A DNA stretch of 64,000 nt from Manganitrophus sp963718695 (GCA_963718695.1 OY970371.1:2542001-2606000), one strand, 5' to 3'. Shown: positions 41,131 to 50,107, numbered from the stretch's first letter. Numbers and translations: made by a program. Notes: generated from the letters alone by a model not told the origin.

Positions 41131-43560
41131 TTATGTTGCCGTCGACGCTTCGGGGATAAAAATGGTGAAGACGCTCCCTTGGCCGGGGGTGCTGGAGACT
41201 TCGATGCGGCCGTTTAGAAGATCGACCATCTTTTTTACGATCGCGAGTCCCAACCCGCTTCCCCCGGTGTAATTCCCTTTCGCTTCCCGCGCCACCCCCC
41301 GCTGCTCATACTCCTCGAAGATCCTCCCGAGATATTCCTCCGAGATTCCCACCCCGGTGTCCGAGACCTGAAGCGCCACCCCTCCCTGCGTCAGGCGCTC
41401 CAGCCGCAGCCGAATTTCCCCCTGCTCGGTGAATTTCACTGCATTGGAAAGCAGGTTCATGAGGATGCTTCTCATCTGCATCGGATCGGTCAGAAATCGC
41501 TCCGGAAAATCAGGATCGATCTCTTTTCGAAACCGAAGCCCCTTTTCTTTAAGAAGCGGCTCAAAGTTGAAGAGTACTTTTTCGACAAGCTCTCTAAGAT
41601 TCACCTCCACCGCTTGCAGCCCGATCTTTCCCGTTTCCAGCTTGGCCAAATCCAAGATATTGGTGATCAGATGGATGAGCTCCCTGGCATTGTTGTTGAT
41701 CCGACCGACCGCCTCCGCCTGCCCGGAGGTAAGGGCCCCGTAGGTACCGTTTCGAAGAAGTTGTGTAAAACCGACGACGCTATTGATAGGGGTCTTCAGC
41801 TCATGCGACATGTAGGAGAAGAAGCGGGTCCGCGCGCGGCTCGCCTCCTCGATCCGAAGATTTTTCTCCTGAAGCGCCTCATTCATCGCCTGGATCGCCT
41901 CCTCCGCTCGTTTGAGTTCGCTGATGTCCATCATGGCGCCGATCATTCGGATCGGTTTTCCCTGCCGGTCATGAACGATATAACCCCGGTCGAGGATCGT
42001 CGCATAGCTCCCATCCCCCTGACAGAAGCGATACTCGTCCGACCAAAACTGCTCGCCGTGATCGATCACCGACTGAAGTCCCATGCAAATCCGGTTTCTG
42101 TCTTCCGGGTGCAGCCGGCTCCTCCACCACTCAAACGAGGGGATGATCTGCTCAGGTTTATAGCCGAACATGGTTTTAAAGCTTCCGCTCCATGAAAGAG
42201 CGTTGGTGACCAGATCCCAGTCCCAGATGGCATCGTTGGTGGCGCGGGTCACCAGTTGGAAGCGCTCCTCACTTTTGCGGAGCGCCTCTTCCGCCCGCTT
42301 GCGCTCTGTGATGTCCCGGTAATTGACGACGATGGCATGGACGCCCGGTTCTCGGAGCAGGTTGCTGCCGATCCCCTCGACCCAGCGCCAGGCGCCGCTC
42401 TTGTGCTGAAAACGGAGCTCGGCCATCGCCTCTCCCTCCGGCTGCTGGGCCAGATCGGAGAAGAGGCGTTTCATCCGCTCCCGATCCTCCGGGTGAATCA
42501 GCTCTAGCGCCGTTTTTCCGATCAGCTTTTCCGGGACATACCCGAAAATACGAAGATTGGAGGGGCTTGCATAAAAAATTTTTCCGCTCGCATTCAATAG
42601 GGCAATGGCGTCGGAGCTGTTCTCGATTAATGCGCGGAAACGCCGCTCGCTCTGCCGCAAGGCCGATTCAGCGCGATTGCGCTCGGTCACGTTCTTCGCG
42701 ACCACCAGCTGGGCGGTTCTTCCCGAGAAGGAGATCCGCTGCCCGGTGCTCTCGACATCGATTACCTTGCCATCCTTTTTCCGATGACGCCACACCCCCG
42801 TGTGAACGAACCTCCCCGGCAAGTTCACGAGTCCCTCCAAAAGGGAGGAGATCTCTTCCGGCGGACGAATGTCTTTGATGGTCATGGAGAGAAATTCTTC
42901 CCGGCTGTAGCCGTAATGATGGATTGCCGCCGCATTGACCGCCAAGAAGGCAAGCGATTCCGGGTCAAATACCCACATGGGATGGGGATTGTTCTCGAAC
43001 AGCAGACGATATTTCTCTTCGGACTCGCGCAGCGCCTCATCCGCTCGGCGGCGATCCTCCAGGTCGATCAGCACCGATCGAGAGACACGCCCCTGTTCCC
43101 GATCATTCACAACCGTACTCTCGATCCGAACGGCAATGAGCGCCCCACTTCCGCCCCGCAGCTGCATCTCGCACCGCTCCGGGCGGCCCTCCTTGAACAA
43201 TCGCTTCAGGTAGTTGAAGAAGGCCGATCGGCTCTCTTCCTTAAGATGAATGGAAAAGGGGGTCTTCAACAAGCTCGCTCGGTCGATCCCCAAGAGTTTC
43301 GTCCCTTTCAGATTTACATCGAGGACAAGTCCGCCCCGGCTGAAGGTGAAATAAGCAACCGGGGCGAACTCATACAAAGCGGAATACCGATTACGGGAGG
43401 ACTCCAGTGCGGACTGGGCCCGCCGGAGCTCCTTATTCTGCGCTTCGAGCTCCCGCTGATGGATCTCCAGTTCACGAACGAGTTTCTCGATCGTAACCAC
43501 ACGCGGTTTGTTGTTTCTCGCCTTCACGACTTTTTTCCGGCTCATTCCTGATTCTTGCAT
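41131..43560 (-). CDS. Multi-PAS sensor histidine kinase
   Basis: About 809 residues from ATG 43560; ATGs at 43638, 43578 and 43545 are alternatives and none has a good ribosome binding site. A helical start, then four PAS/PAC domains (YEFAPVAYFTFSRGG; PHPMWVFDPESLAFL; SSDAIALLNASGKIFYASPS; FEWWRSRLHPEDR), HisKA with FFSYMSHELKTPINSVVGF, and an HATPase with DTGVGISEE and GGSGLGLAIVKKM. No membrane helix. The first PAS and HisKA are closely similar to those of the kinase at 34643-36679, so one is probably a duplicate. The ~315-bp gap upstream holds no gene. Confidence 0.92.
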   Translation of the reverse strand: MQESGMSRKKVVKARNNKPRVVTIEKLVRELEIHQRELEAQNKELRRAQSALESSRNRYSALYEFAPVAYFTFSRGGLVLDVNLKGTKLLGIDRASLLKTPFSIHLKEESRSAFFNYLKRLFKEGRPERCEMQLRGGSGALIAVRIESTVVNDREQGRVSRSVLIDLEDRRRADEALRESEEKYRLLFENNPHPMWVFDPESLAFLAVNAAAIHHYGYSREEFLSMTIKDIRPPEEISSLLEGLVNLPGRFVHTGVWRHRKKDGKVIDVESTGQRISFSGRTAQLVVAKNVTERNRAESALRQSERRFRALIENSSDAIALLNASGKIFYASPSNLRIFGYVPEKLIGKTALELIHPEDRERMKRLFSDLAQQPEGEAMAELRFQHKSGAWRWVEGIGSNLLREPGVHAIVVNYRDITERKRAEEALRKSEERFQLVTRATNDAIWDWDLVTNALSWSGSFKTMFGYKPEQIIPSFEWWRSRLHPEDRNRICMGLQSVIDHGEQFWSDEYRFCQGDGSYATILDRGYIVHDRQGKPIRMIGAMMDISELKRAEEAIQAMNEALQEKNLRIEEASRARTRFFSYMSHELKTPINSVVGFTQLLRNGTYGALTSGQAEAVGRINNNARELIHLITNILDLAKLETGKIGLQAVEVNLRELVEKVLFNFEPLLKEKGLRFRKEIDPDFPERFLTDPMQMRSILMNLLSNAVKFTEQGEIRLRLERLTQGGVALQVSDTGVGISEEYLGRIFEEYEQRGVAREAKGNYTGGSGLGLAIVKKMVDLLNGRIEVSSTPGQGSVFTIFIPEASTAT

Positions 43561-43839
43561 CGATATGCGTCCACTCATCTTCCGGTGCGAACCAGGATCA
43601 TCATAGCCCCCTCTCGAACCTCTTTCCGTAAGGACCATGACGGTCCTACGCCCTTGATTGATGAAGACACCCGATCCGCAACAAAAACATCAAAAACAAT
43701 CGCGTGGTCACACCTAAGTAACCTCACACAAGATATCGCGTATGCATTGGAAAATTCAAGGGTAATGTTTCATGACTTACGAAGAACGTTTCACCGCTTG
43801 TTCTCCGCCGACAGATTCCTGGATGGAATAGGGTTAAAT

Positions 43840-43869
43840 TTGACAAAGCGGTTTTACAGGTGTTAAAGT
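43840..43869 (+). promoter_or_regulatory. Promoter of the DsrE-like gene cluster, leaderless geometry
   Basis: TTGACA (43840-43845), 18-bp spacer, TAAAGT (43864-43869), then six bases to the ATG at 43876. The -10 box is a weak match. No Shine-Dalgarno sequence. Confidence 0.5.
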
Positions 43870-43875
43870 CGGCCG

Positions 43876-44187
43876 ATGGAAAAAAAGAAACTGGGAATTC
43901 TCTTATCAACCCCTCCGGAAGACAAAAACCTGACCACCGTCTCCTCGCTTGCCGATGAGGCCCTTCGGCAAGGGGTCGACACCTACCTCTACCTGGTCGA
44001 TGAAGGGGTGCGGAATTTGGACCGTCCGGAGATCGAGATGCTGAGACAAAATGGAGTCAAACTCTTTCTTTGCGCCTACGGGGCTCAGCGCCGGGAGATT
44101 CCGACGAGCGACAAGGCGGTCTTCTGCGGGCTGGTCGTTCTCTCCGATCTGGTGAAAGGATGTGATCGTTTCGTCACATTTAATTGA
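43876..44187 (+). CDS. DsrE/TusD-like small protein
   Basis: 103 residues. KLGILLSTPPEDKNLTTVSSLADEALRQGVDTYLYLVDEGV and VFCGLVVLSDLVKGCD are the DsrE/DsrF-like fold, with a possible catalytic cysteine at CGLVV and a second at KGCD. Members relay persulfide sulfur or sense sulfur. First of three adjacent genes in a TusDCB-like order, transcribed towards the isc operon. Confidence 0.8.
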   Translation: MEKKKLGILLSTPPEDKNLTTVSSLADEALRQGVDTYLYLVDEGVRNLDRPEIEMLRQNGVKLFLCAYGAQRREIPTSDKAVFCGLVVLSDLVKGCDRFVTFN

Positions 44188-44191
44188 TCGA

Positions 44192-44539
44192 ATGACACGA
44201 AGCGTCGTCGTCCTGATTCGAAGCGATCCCGAGACAAGTCACCGCGCCGTCGAAGGAATCCGGATCGCGCTCGGTCTCGCCTCCGGAGAACATGCGGTGG
44301 AAGTGATTCTCACCGACCGTGCGCCGCTTCTGCTGACGCCGGATGTGGAAAATCTGGTCGACGGCGAGATGGCCGAGAAGTTCCTCTCCACGCTTCAGGA
44401 ATTCATACCGACCTTCTATATCGATCAGGAAAGCGCCAAGGGAATCGATCTCTCCGAGAGCGATTACAAAAAGGTTCCGCTCTCCAAGAAAGAAATCGCG
44501 GAAAAAATTGCGGCCGCCCAGCGTTTCGCCGTTTTTTAG
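44192..44539 (+). CDS. DsrF/TusC-like protein
   Basis: 115 residues from ATG 44192 (MTRSVVVLIR), 4 nt after the previous stop. SDPETSHRAVEGIRIALGLASGEHAVEVILTDRAPLLL is the DsrE-type alpha/beta core. No cysteine is visible, so like TusC it is probably a structural member of the complex. Frame extension to 44162 overlaps the first gene and is not used. Confidence 0.75.
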   Translation: MTRSVVVLIRSDPETSHRAVEGIRIALGLASGEHAVEVILTDRAPLLLTPDVENLVDGEMAEKFLSTLQEFIPTFYIDQESAKGIDLSESDYKKVPLSKKEIAEKIAAAQRFAVF

Positions 44540-44548
44540 AAAGAGCTC

Positions 44549-44806
44549 ATGAAGCGGATTTTGCACATTTTAAAGCGGAAGGATGATCCGGCGCCGCTGG
44601 AGATCATCCGAGCACAGTCTGAATCCTACGATCTGATTATTATCCTGATCCAGGATGCATCCGGTCTGGAATTGAAAGGAATCAAAGGGCAGGTTTTCGC
44701 ATTGGCGGATGATCTGAAGGGCGGAGAGACATCGGCCCACCCGCAGATCAGCTATAAAGAAATGTTGGGGTATATTCTCGATTCGGAAAGCGTGGTGACA
44801 TGGTAG
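44549..44806 (+). CDS. DsrH/TusB-like protein
   Basis: 85 residues. ILHILKRKDDPAPLEIIRAQSESYDLIIILIQDASGL and a C-terminal SYKEMLGYILDSESVVTW match the small DsrH/TusB fold, which often ends in W. No cysteine. It starts 9 nt after the previous gene (AAAGAG upstream) and completes a DsrEFH-like triplet; a heterohexamer with the other two is inferred by analogy. Confidence 0.72.
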   Translation: MKRILHILKRKDDPAPLEIIRAQSESYDLIIILIQDASGLELKGIKGQVFALADDLKGGETSAHPQISYKEMLGYILDSESVVTW

Positions 44807-44818
44807 GCGCCGGGACGA

Positions 44819-45034
44819 TCATCCTCCCCGGGCGTCCTGGTACTCCTCATGCCACGCCATCTGGATCGCCTCTAAGATCGGCTCATTCGACTTCTTTGGG
44901 TCGTCTTCGAAGCCGGGAAGCGCGGTCACCATCTTGTGCAGGTCGGTGAATCGGACTGCAAGGGGGTCGAGATCCGGATGTTTCTCCAGGAGCAACAGTG
45001 CGATTTCCTCGGCATCATGCCAGCCAATCTTCAT
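44819..45034 (-). CDS. iscX: Fe-S cluster assembly protein IscX
   Basis: 71 residues. GWHDAEEIALLLLEKHPDLDPLAVRFTDLHKMV and EAIQMAWHEEYQDARG are the IscX (YfhJ) motifs; it binds IscS and iron and modulates cysteine desulfurase activity. Last gene of the isc operon, 33 nt after fdx. It converges with the DsrE-like cluster. Confidence 0.94.
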   Translation of the reverse strand: MKIGWHDAEEIALLLLEKHPDLDPLAVRFTDLHKMVTALPGFEDDPKKSNEPILEAIQMAWHEEYQDARGG

Positions 45035-45067
45035 CGAATCTCCCTTCGTTAGGACCCACTCGTTTTC

Positions 45068-45403
45068 TCAGTGCTGCTCGGCTTTCCGGAACGTCTGTGT
45101 ATTTTTCGGGATCTCGACCACGACATCCCCTTTGATCCGAGCCTGACACCCCAACCGGGAGGTGAGCGTCAATCCCTCTGCGGTGTCGAGACGATCCTCT
45201 TCATCTTCATCCATTTCAGAGAGATGCTTCTCCGTTCCTTCCCGAACGATCACGTGACAGGTGGTGCAGGCGCAATTTCCCCCGCAGTTGTGCTCCAGAT
45301 CGATATGATGATCCAGCGCCACGTCCAGGATCGACTGACCTTCCTTGGCTTCGAAGGTCACATCCTGCCCCAAATCTCCTAGTTTAAAAGTCACTTTCGG
45401 CAT
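45068..45403 (-). CDS. fdx: [2Fe-2S] ferredoxin of the ISC system
   Basis: 111 residues. The cluster ligands sit in CGGNCACTTCHV (CX5CX2C) and C81 region of LGCQARIKGD; LSEMDEDEEDRLD is the Fdx signature. It provides electrons for cluster assembly by IscS/IscU. Placed between hscA and iscX, 9 nt after hscA. Confidence 0.95.
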   Translation of the reverse strand: MPKVTFKLGDLGQDVTFEAKEGQSILDVALDHHIDLEHNCGGNCACTTCHVIVREGTEKHLSEMDEDEEDRLDTAEGLTLTSRLGCQARIKGDVVVEIPKNTQTFRKAEQH

Positions 45404-45412
45404 GGTCTCTTT

Positions 45413-47248
45413 CTATAAATCAGAGAGCTTCTTTTCCTGAAGCGCCTCTTTTAATGTTTGATTCATCAAGGTTTCAGCCAGATGCTTTGTCGATTGATCG
45501 AGCCGGTCGAGCGTTTCCCGGACGCGATGATGATCGTTTCCGTTCATCGCCTCTTTCAAACCGGCCATGCTTTTTTCGATTTCCGCTTTTTCAGTCTGAT
45601 CGATTAAGGCCGCCCCCTGAGAGAGGGCCCGCTCGGCATAACGTAAGACCGACTCCGCTTCGGTTCGCGCTTCGATGAACATCCGCGCGTTGATATCGGC
45701 ACGGGCGTGCTCGATCGAATCGGAGATCATCTTTTCGACTTCCCCATCGGTCAGCCCATAGGTCGGCTTCACTTCGATCGACTGCGCTTTGCCGCTTCTT
45801 AATTCCTTGGCGGTCACATTGAGGATACCGTTCGCATCGATCATGAAGATCACCTCGATCCTCGGAATGCCGGCCGGCATCGGATCGATCTCGGTCAAAT
45901 TGAACTTCGCAAGGCTCCGGCAATCTTTCACCAGCTCCCGCTCTCCCTGCACCACATGGATCGAAACCGATTTCTGTCCGTCCACAAAGGTGGTAAATGA
46001 TTCTTTTGCGCTCGTTGGGATCGTCGTATTTCTCGGAATCAACCGGCTGACCACGCCCCCCATCGTCTCAATCCCCAGCGAGAGCGGCGTCACATCGAGA
46101 AGGAGCATGTTGGTGATCCCGCCCGCGAGGATATCGGCCTGGACGGCGGCGCCGAGCGCCACCACCTCATCGGGGTTCAGCTCACTGTGAGGAGTCTTCT
46201 TGAAGAGATCGGCGACTTTTTTTCTGACCAGCGGAATCCGGGTCGACCCGCCGACCAGAATCACCTCATCGACCTGTTCCGGTTTAAGATGGGCATCGGC
46301 CAGCGCCTGACGGCACGGTCCCAATGTTTTCTCGACGAAGCCGTTGATCAGCGCATCGAACTCGGTCCGTGAAATCGTCCGGCGATAGTCGATCCTTTTA
46401 TCGGGAAACGTGAGTGCGATCTCCGCTTTCTCTTCAAACGAGAGCCGGCACTTGGCCTGCTCCGACGCCAACCGGATCTCTTGAACCGCATCGGGCGAAT
46501 TGGAAAGATCGATCCCGGTTTTCTCGGAGATCTCTCGAACGATCAGGAGCATGAGCTGTCGATCAACATCATCGCCGCCGAGATGGGTATCCCCGTTGGT
46601 CGAAAGAACCTCGAAGATGCCGTTTTTGATCTTCAAGATGGAGACATCAAACGTTCCCCCGCCCAGATCGTAGACGACGATCGTTCCTTCTTTCTTTTTC
46701 TGAAGTCCATAGGCAAGGGAAGCGGCGGTTGGCTCATTGACGATCCGGAGCACTTCAAGCCCGGCGATCTTCCCGGCGTCTTTCGTTGCCTGCCGCTGGC
46801 TGTCGTTAAAATAAGCCGGAACGGTGATCACCGCCTGGCGGACCGGCTCTTTGAAGAATGCCTCCGCCCGCTGCTTCAGCTCTCTCAAGATAAAGGCGGA
46901 GATCTCCGGGGGGGTATAGAGCTTCCCGGCGACGGAAATCCGGACGACCTCCTGCTGCCCTCCCGAGAGCGCGTAAGGAACGAAGGAGCGATCGCCGCCG
47001 ACATCCTCCATCCCCTTTCCCATGAAACGCTTGATCGAATAAATTGTTCGATCCGGATGGGTGATCAGATGTTTCTTCGCCTCTTCCCCGACGATCACGC
47101 CGTCGGCCCGGCCTTCCCATCCAAACGAGACGACGGAGGGGAGAATGACCCTCTCTTGCGCGTCCGCGATGACCCGGGGGGTTCCTTTGTCCATGTAGGC
47201 GACCAGGCTGTTCGTGGTCCCCAGATCGATTCCCACCACTCTCGGCAT
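45413..47248 (-). CDS. hscA: Hsp70-type chaperone HscA
   Basis: 611 residues. Hsp70 motifs GIDLGTTNSLVAYM, VPAYFNDSQRQATKDAGKIAGL, VYDLGGGTFDVSIL and ILVGGSTRIPLVRKKV; the peptide-binding domain follows and there is a short C-terminus. HscA takes cluster from IscU with HscB. It adjoins hscB (1 nt) and fdx. The order and length match proteobacterial HscA rather than DnaK (which is usually ~640 with a different tail). Confidence 0.95.
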   Translation of the reverse strand: MPRVVGIDLGTTNSLVAYMDKGTPRVIADAQERVILPSVVSFGWEGRADGVIVGEEAKKHLITHPDRTIYSIKRFMGKGMEDVGGDRSFVPYALSGGQQEVVRISVAGKLYTPPEISAFILRELKQRAEAFFKEPVRQAVITVPAYFNDSQRQATKDAGKIAGLEVLRIVNEPTAASLAYGLQKKKEGTIVVYDLGGGTFDVSILKIKNGIFEVLSTNGDTHLGGDDVDRQLMLLIVREISEKTGIDLSNSPDAVQEIRLASEQAKCRLSFEEKAEIALTFPDKRIDYRRTISRTEFDALINGFVEKTLGPCRQALADAHLKPEQVDEVILVGGSTRIPLVRKKVADLFKKTPHSELNPDEVVALGAAVQADILAGGITNMLLLDVTPLSLGIETMGGVVSRLIPRNTTIPTSAKESFTTFVDGQKSVSIHVVQGERELVKDCRSLAKFNLTEIDPMPAGIPRIEVIFMIDANGILNVTAKELRSGKAQSIEVKPTYGLTDGEVEKMISDSIEHARADINARMFIEARTEAESVLRYAERALSQGAALIDQTEKAEIEKSMAGLKEAMNGNDHHRVRETLDRLDQSTKHLAETLMNQTLKEALQEKKLSDL

Positions 47249-47953
47249 CTAACTTCCTTTCTCTAACGTTTCAATTCCGGTTTGAATGTCGTTCAACACC
47301 CGATCGAGATAAGCGCGGCGCGACAGGATTCGTCTCATCTCTGAAAGAAGCCGCCGCTGTTCTTCCGTCCATTCCCTCTTCTCCGAGATCTCTTGGAGCC
47401 CGTCCCATTCGGTCGCAATCCGCTCCAGCGCCCGCTTCCCTTCTTCCTGAATTTGTCCAAACCGTGCCTGCTCGTTCGTGAGAGCATTGCGAAGCTGCGC
47501 CCTTCGACCCGAATCCAATGCCTCTTTGACCCCTTCTAATGATTCCTGCAGCTCTAATATCTCATCAAAAAGATCAGCCGGCGCCTCCGTTGAAACGGCG
47601 CTTCCCCCCTCGACCCGTTGGATCAAATACTCCGCTCTTTGAATCGGATCCTTGAGCGTCCGATAAGCCTTGTTCACAAACGCTGAATTCTCAAGACTGA
47701 TCGCCTGCTCTTCAGAAGACTTCTTTTGAAAAAAATCGGGATGGAACTTTCGGCTCAACTGGTAAAAAGTCGCTTCGAGCCAGGCAAGATCAATCTTCAA
47801 ACGAGGCCCGATTCCAAACAGGGTAAAATAGTCGATCCCTTCGGGAAAATGCTGCAGGGTGGCACATTGGGTGCAGACATCAAGCGACGCGATCGGAGCA
47901 CCGCACTTCCAACAGGCTCTTTTTGTGATTTCCGATGTTCCAGAGAGCTTCAA
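47249..47953 (-). CDS. hscB: Co-chaperone HscB with N-terminal zinc-finger motif
   Basis: 234 residues. The first ~30 residues hold CWKCGAPIASLDVCTQC, a C4 zinc-binding motif that E. coli HscB lacks but several HscB homologues including mitochondrial ones have. The J domain (YFTLFGI ... KFHPDFF, i.e. the HPD) runs to about 105, followed by the C-terminal IscU-binding helical domain. It delivers IscU to HscA. The N-terminal cysteines may respond to metal or redox state (inference). Confidence 0.92.
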   Translation of the reverse strand: MKLSGTSEITKRACWKCGAPIASLDVCTQCATLQHFPEGIDYFTLFGIGPRLKIDLAWLEATFYQLSRKFHPDFFQKKSSEEQAISLENSAFVNKAYRTLKDPIQRAEYLIQRVEGGSAVSTEAPADLFDEILELQESLEGVKEALDSGRRAQLRNALTNEQARFGQIQEEGKRALERIATEWDGLQEISEKREWTEEQRRLLSEMRRILSRRAYLDRVLNDIQTGIETLEKGS

Positions 47954-47980
47954 TTTAAAATCCCAGGTCTAGAAAATAGA

Positions 47981-48062
47981 ACGGCCCCTCACGGGGCCCT
48001 TCCCAGATCCACAATCACCCTTTTCTCGGCTGCGGCCTCGCACAACTTAGGCCGCCGAGTGT
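47981..48062 (-). other. Two hairpins in the iscA-hscB gap
   Basis: The 135-nt gap holds GGCCCC-loop-GGGGCC (47983-47998), followed on the minus strand by GTTCTATTTTC, and a longer CTCGG-GGCCT ... AGGCC-CCGAG stem (about 48026-48062). They may set the ratio of upstream to downstream isc genes, as weak terminator or RNA processing site. Confidence 0.5.
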
Positions 48063-48088
48063 CACGCTATCCCATCCTCAGGTGAACA

Positions 48089-48439
48089 TTATGCAGAGAA
48101 AGACTCGCCGCATCCACAGCTGCGCTTCGCATTCGGATTGAGGAATTTGAAGCCGCCCCCGACCAACTCTTTGCTGAAATCGAGCGTGGTTCCGGCAAGG
48201 TAAAGGGCGCTCTTCTGATCGACGATCACGCGAAGGCCGTCCACTTCAAAAGAAGTATCGTGCTGGGTCACCTCTGTCTCAAAATTCAGGTTATACGAGA
48301 GACCCGAGCAGCCGCCCCCCTGTACCCCGACCCGCAAACCGACCTGGCCGAGGTTTTTCTTTTCAATAATCTCTTTGACCGCCGCCACCGCATTCGGCGT
48401 AAGCGCAATCACCTGTTCCTGATTCGTTGTCGATTCCAT
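48089..48439 (-). CDS. iscA: Iron-sulfur cluster carrier IscA
   Basis: 116 residues from ATG 48439 (MESTTNQEQV; GGAGG five bases upstream; the frame continues to 48523 with no homology). A-type carrier with the three cysteines in GGGCSGLSY and CGCGESF. It hands clusters on to target proteins. 11 nt after iscU. Confidence 0.94.
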   Translation of the reverse strand: MESTTNQEQVIALTPNAVAAVKEIIEKKNLGQVGLRVGVQGGGCSGLSYNLNFETEVTQHDTSFEVDGLRVIVDQKSALYLAGTTLDFSKELVGGGFKFLNPNAKRSCGCGESFSA

Positions 48440-48450
48440 CTTGCCTCCGC

Positions 48451-48834
48451 TTAAGCCAGACCGTTTTTCTTCTTGTAATCGGCGATGGCGGCCTTGATTG
48501 CATCTTCCGCCAGCACCGAGCAATGAATTTTTACCGGAGGAAGATTCAGCTCGTTGACGATGTCGGTATTCTTGATCCCCGTTGCCTCATCGAGTGTTTT
48601 CCCCTTGAGCATCTCCGTGGCCAAGCTGGAGCTGGCGATGGCGCTGCCGCAGCCGAATGTTTTGAATTTGGCATCTTCGATGACGCCGTTGCTCACTTTC
48701 AATTGAAGCTTCATCACGTCCCCGCACTCCGGCGCGCCGACGACTCCGGTTCCGACTTCAGGAGCATTCTTGTCAAGCGACCCGACGTTTCGGGGATTAT
48801 TATAATGGTCGATCACTTTATTGCTGTATGCCAT
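48451..48834 (-). CDS. iscU: Fe-S scaffold protein IscU
   Basis: 127 residues. NNPRNVGSLD, the three cluster cysteines in APECGDVMKL, FGCGSAIASSS and IHCSVLAEDA, and the Hsp70-binding region around LPPVK. It builds the nascent cluster with sulfur from IscS. Confidence 0.96.
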   Translation of the reverse strand: MAYSNKVIDHYNNPRNVGSLDKNAPEVGTGVVGAPECGDVMKLQLKVSNGVIEDAKFKTFGCGSAIASSSLATEMLKGKTLDEATGIKNTDIVNELNLPPVKIHCSVLAEDAIKAAIADYKKKNGLA

Positions 48835-48870
48835 TTCGATTCTCCTCCACCCCTGAAATAGATGATCAGA

Positions 48871-50088
48871 TTAATGTTGTGTCCACTGAACATTCTTAAG
48901 ATCAATCCCCTCTTTGGCCATCTCATAGAGCGGGGACATCTCTCGAAGCCGTCGAACCGTCTCGACCACCCGTTGAACGACGTAGTCGACTTCTTCTTCC
49001 GTATTGAAGCGTCCTAATCCAAATCGAAGTGAAGAATGAGCCAAGTCGCTTCCAACCCCCAAAGAGCGTAGAACATAGGACGGCTCCAACGTGGCGGTGG
49101 TACAGGCCGATCCTGAGGAGAGGGCGATCTCTTTCAAGCCCATCAAAAGCGACTCTCCTTCGACATACGCAAAACTCATATTGAGATTACCCGGCAACCG
49201 TTGAATCGGATCTCCATTCAAATAAACCTCATCCAACCCCTTGAGAATCCCCTGTCTGAGTCTCTCCCGCAGCTGGGTGAGGCGGGCCGACTCTTCCAGC
49301 ATCTCTTTGCCGCTAAGCTCGCACGCCTTTCCAAAACCGACGATCCCAGGCACATTGAGCGTACCCGATCGCATCCCCCGCTCATGCCCTCCGCCGTCGA
49401 TGATCGGCGCAATTCGGACCCGCGGATTTTTCTTCCTCACGTAAAGAGCGCCGATACCCTTCGGGCCATACATCTTGTGGGCCGAGAAGGCCATCACATC
49501 GATTCCCATCGCCTGGACATCCACCGGAATTTTACCGACCCCTTGTGTCGCATCGCAATGGAAAATGACCCCTCGCTCCTTGGCAATTTTGCCGATCTCG
49601 GCCACCGGCTGGATTACGCCGATTTCATTGTTTGCCATCATCACCGAGATCAGGATCGTCTTTTCGGTGATGGCCGCTTTGAGCAGATCAAGATCGACCA
49701 TTCCATCGGCTTTGACCGGAAGATAAGTGACTTCATATCCCATCTTCTCTAGACGTTTGCAGCTGTCCAAAACCGCCTTGTGTTCGGTGACCACCGTAAT
49801 GATGTGGTTCCCCTTCTCCCGATACATCTCGGCGACCCCTTTGAGCGCCAGATTGTCCGATTCGGTCGCACCGCTGGTGAAGATGATCTCCTTTGGATCG
49901 CAATGAATCAGATGAGCGATCTGTTCGCGTGCCTGATCGACCGCTTTTTCGGCTTCCCATCCGAAAGCATGATTTCGACTGGCGGCATTACCGAACTTTT
50001 CGACGAAATAGGGAAGCATCGCTTCCAAAACACGGGGGTCCATCGGCGTGGTTGAATGATTATCCATAAAAATGGGGAATTTCAACAT
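48871..50088 (-). CDS. iscS: Cysteine desulfurase IscS
   Basis: 405 residues, group I NifS/IscS. The PLP lysine is in FSAHKMYGPKGIGALYV and the catalytic cysteine in SGSACTTATLEPSYVL, with TSGATESDNLALKGV and HCDATQGVGKIP. It supplies sulfur to IscU and to other acceptors such as TusA. Second gene of the operon, 19 nt after iscR. Compare with the lysine-less homologue at 32223-33398. Confidence 0.97.
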   Translation of the reverse strand: MLKFPIFMDNHSTTPMDPRVLEAMLPYFVEKFGNAASRNHAFGWEAEKAVDQAREQIAHLIHCDPKEIIFTSGATESDNLALKGVAEMYREKGNHIITVVTEHKAVLDSCKRLEKMGYEVTYLPVKADGMVDLDLLKAAITEKTILISVMMANNEIGVIQPVAEIGKIAKERGVIFHCDATQGVGKIPVDVQAMGIDVMAFSAHKMYGPKGIGALYVRKKNPRVRIAPIIDGGGHERGMRSGTLNVPGIVGFGKACELSGKEMLEESARLTQLRERLRQGILKGLDEVYLNGDPIQRLPGNLNMSFAYVEGESLLMGLKEIALSSGSACTTATLEPSYVLRSLGVGSDLAHSSLRFGLGRFNTEEEVDYVVQRVVETVRRLREMSPLYEMAKEGIDLKNVQWTQH

Positions 50089-50107
50089 AAACTCCTCTAG
50101 TAAACGG

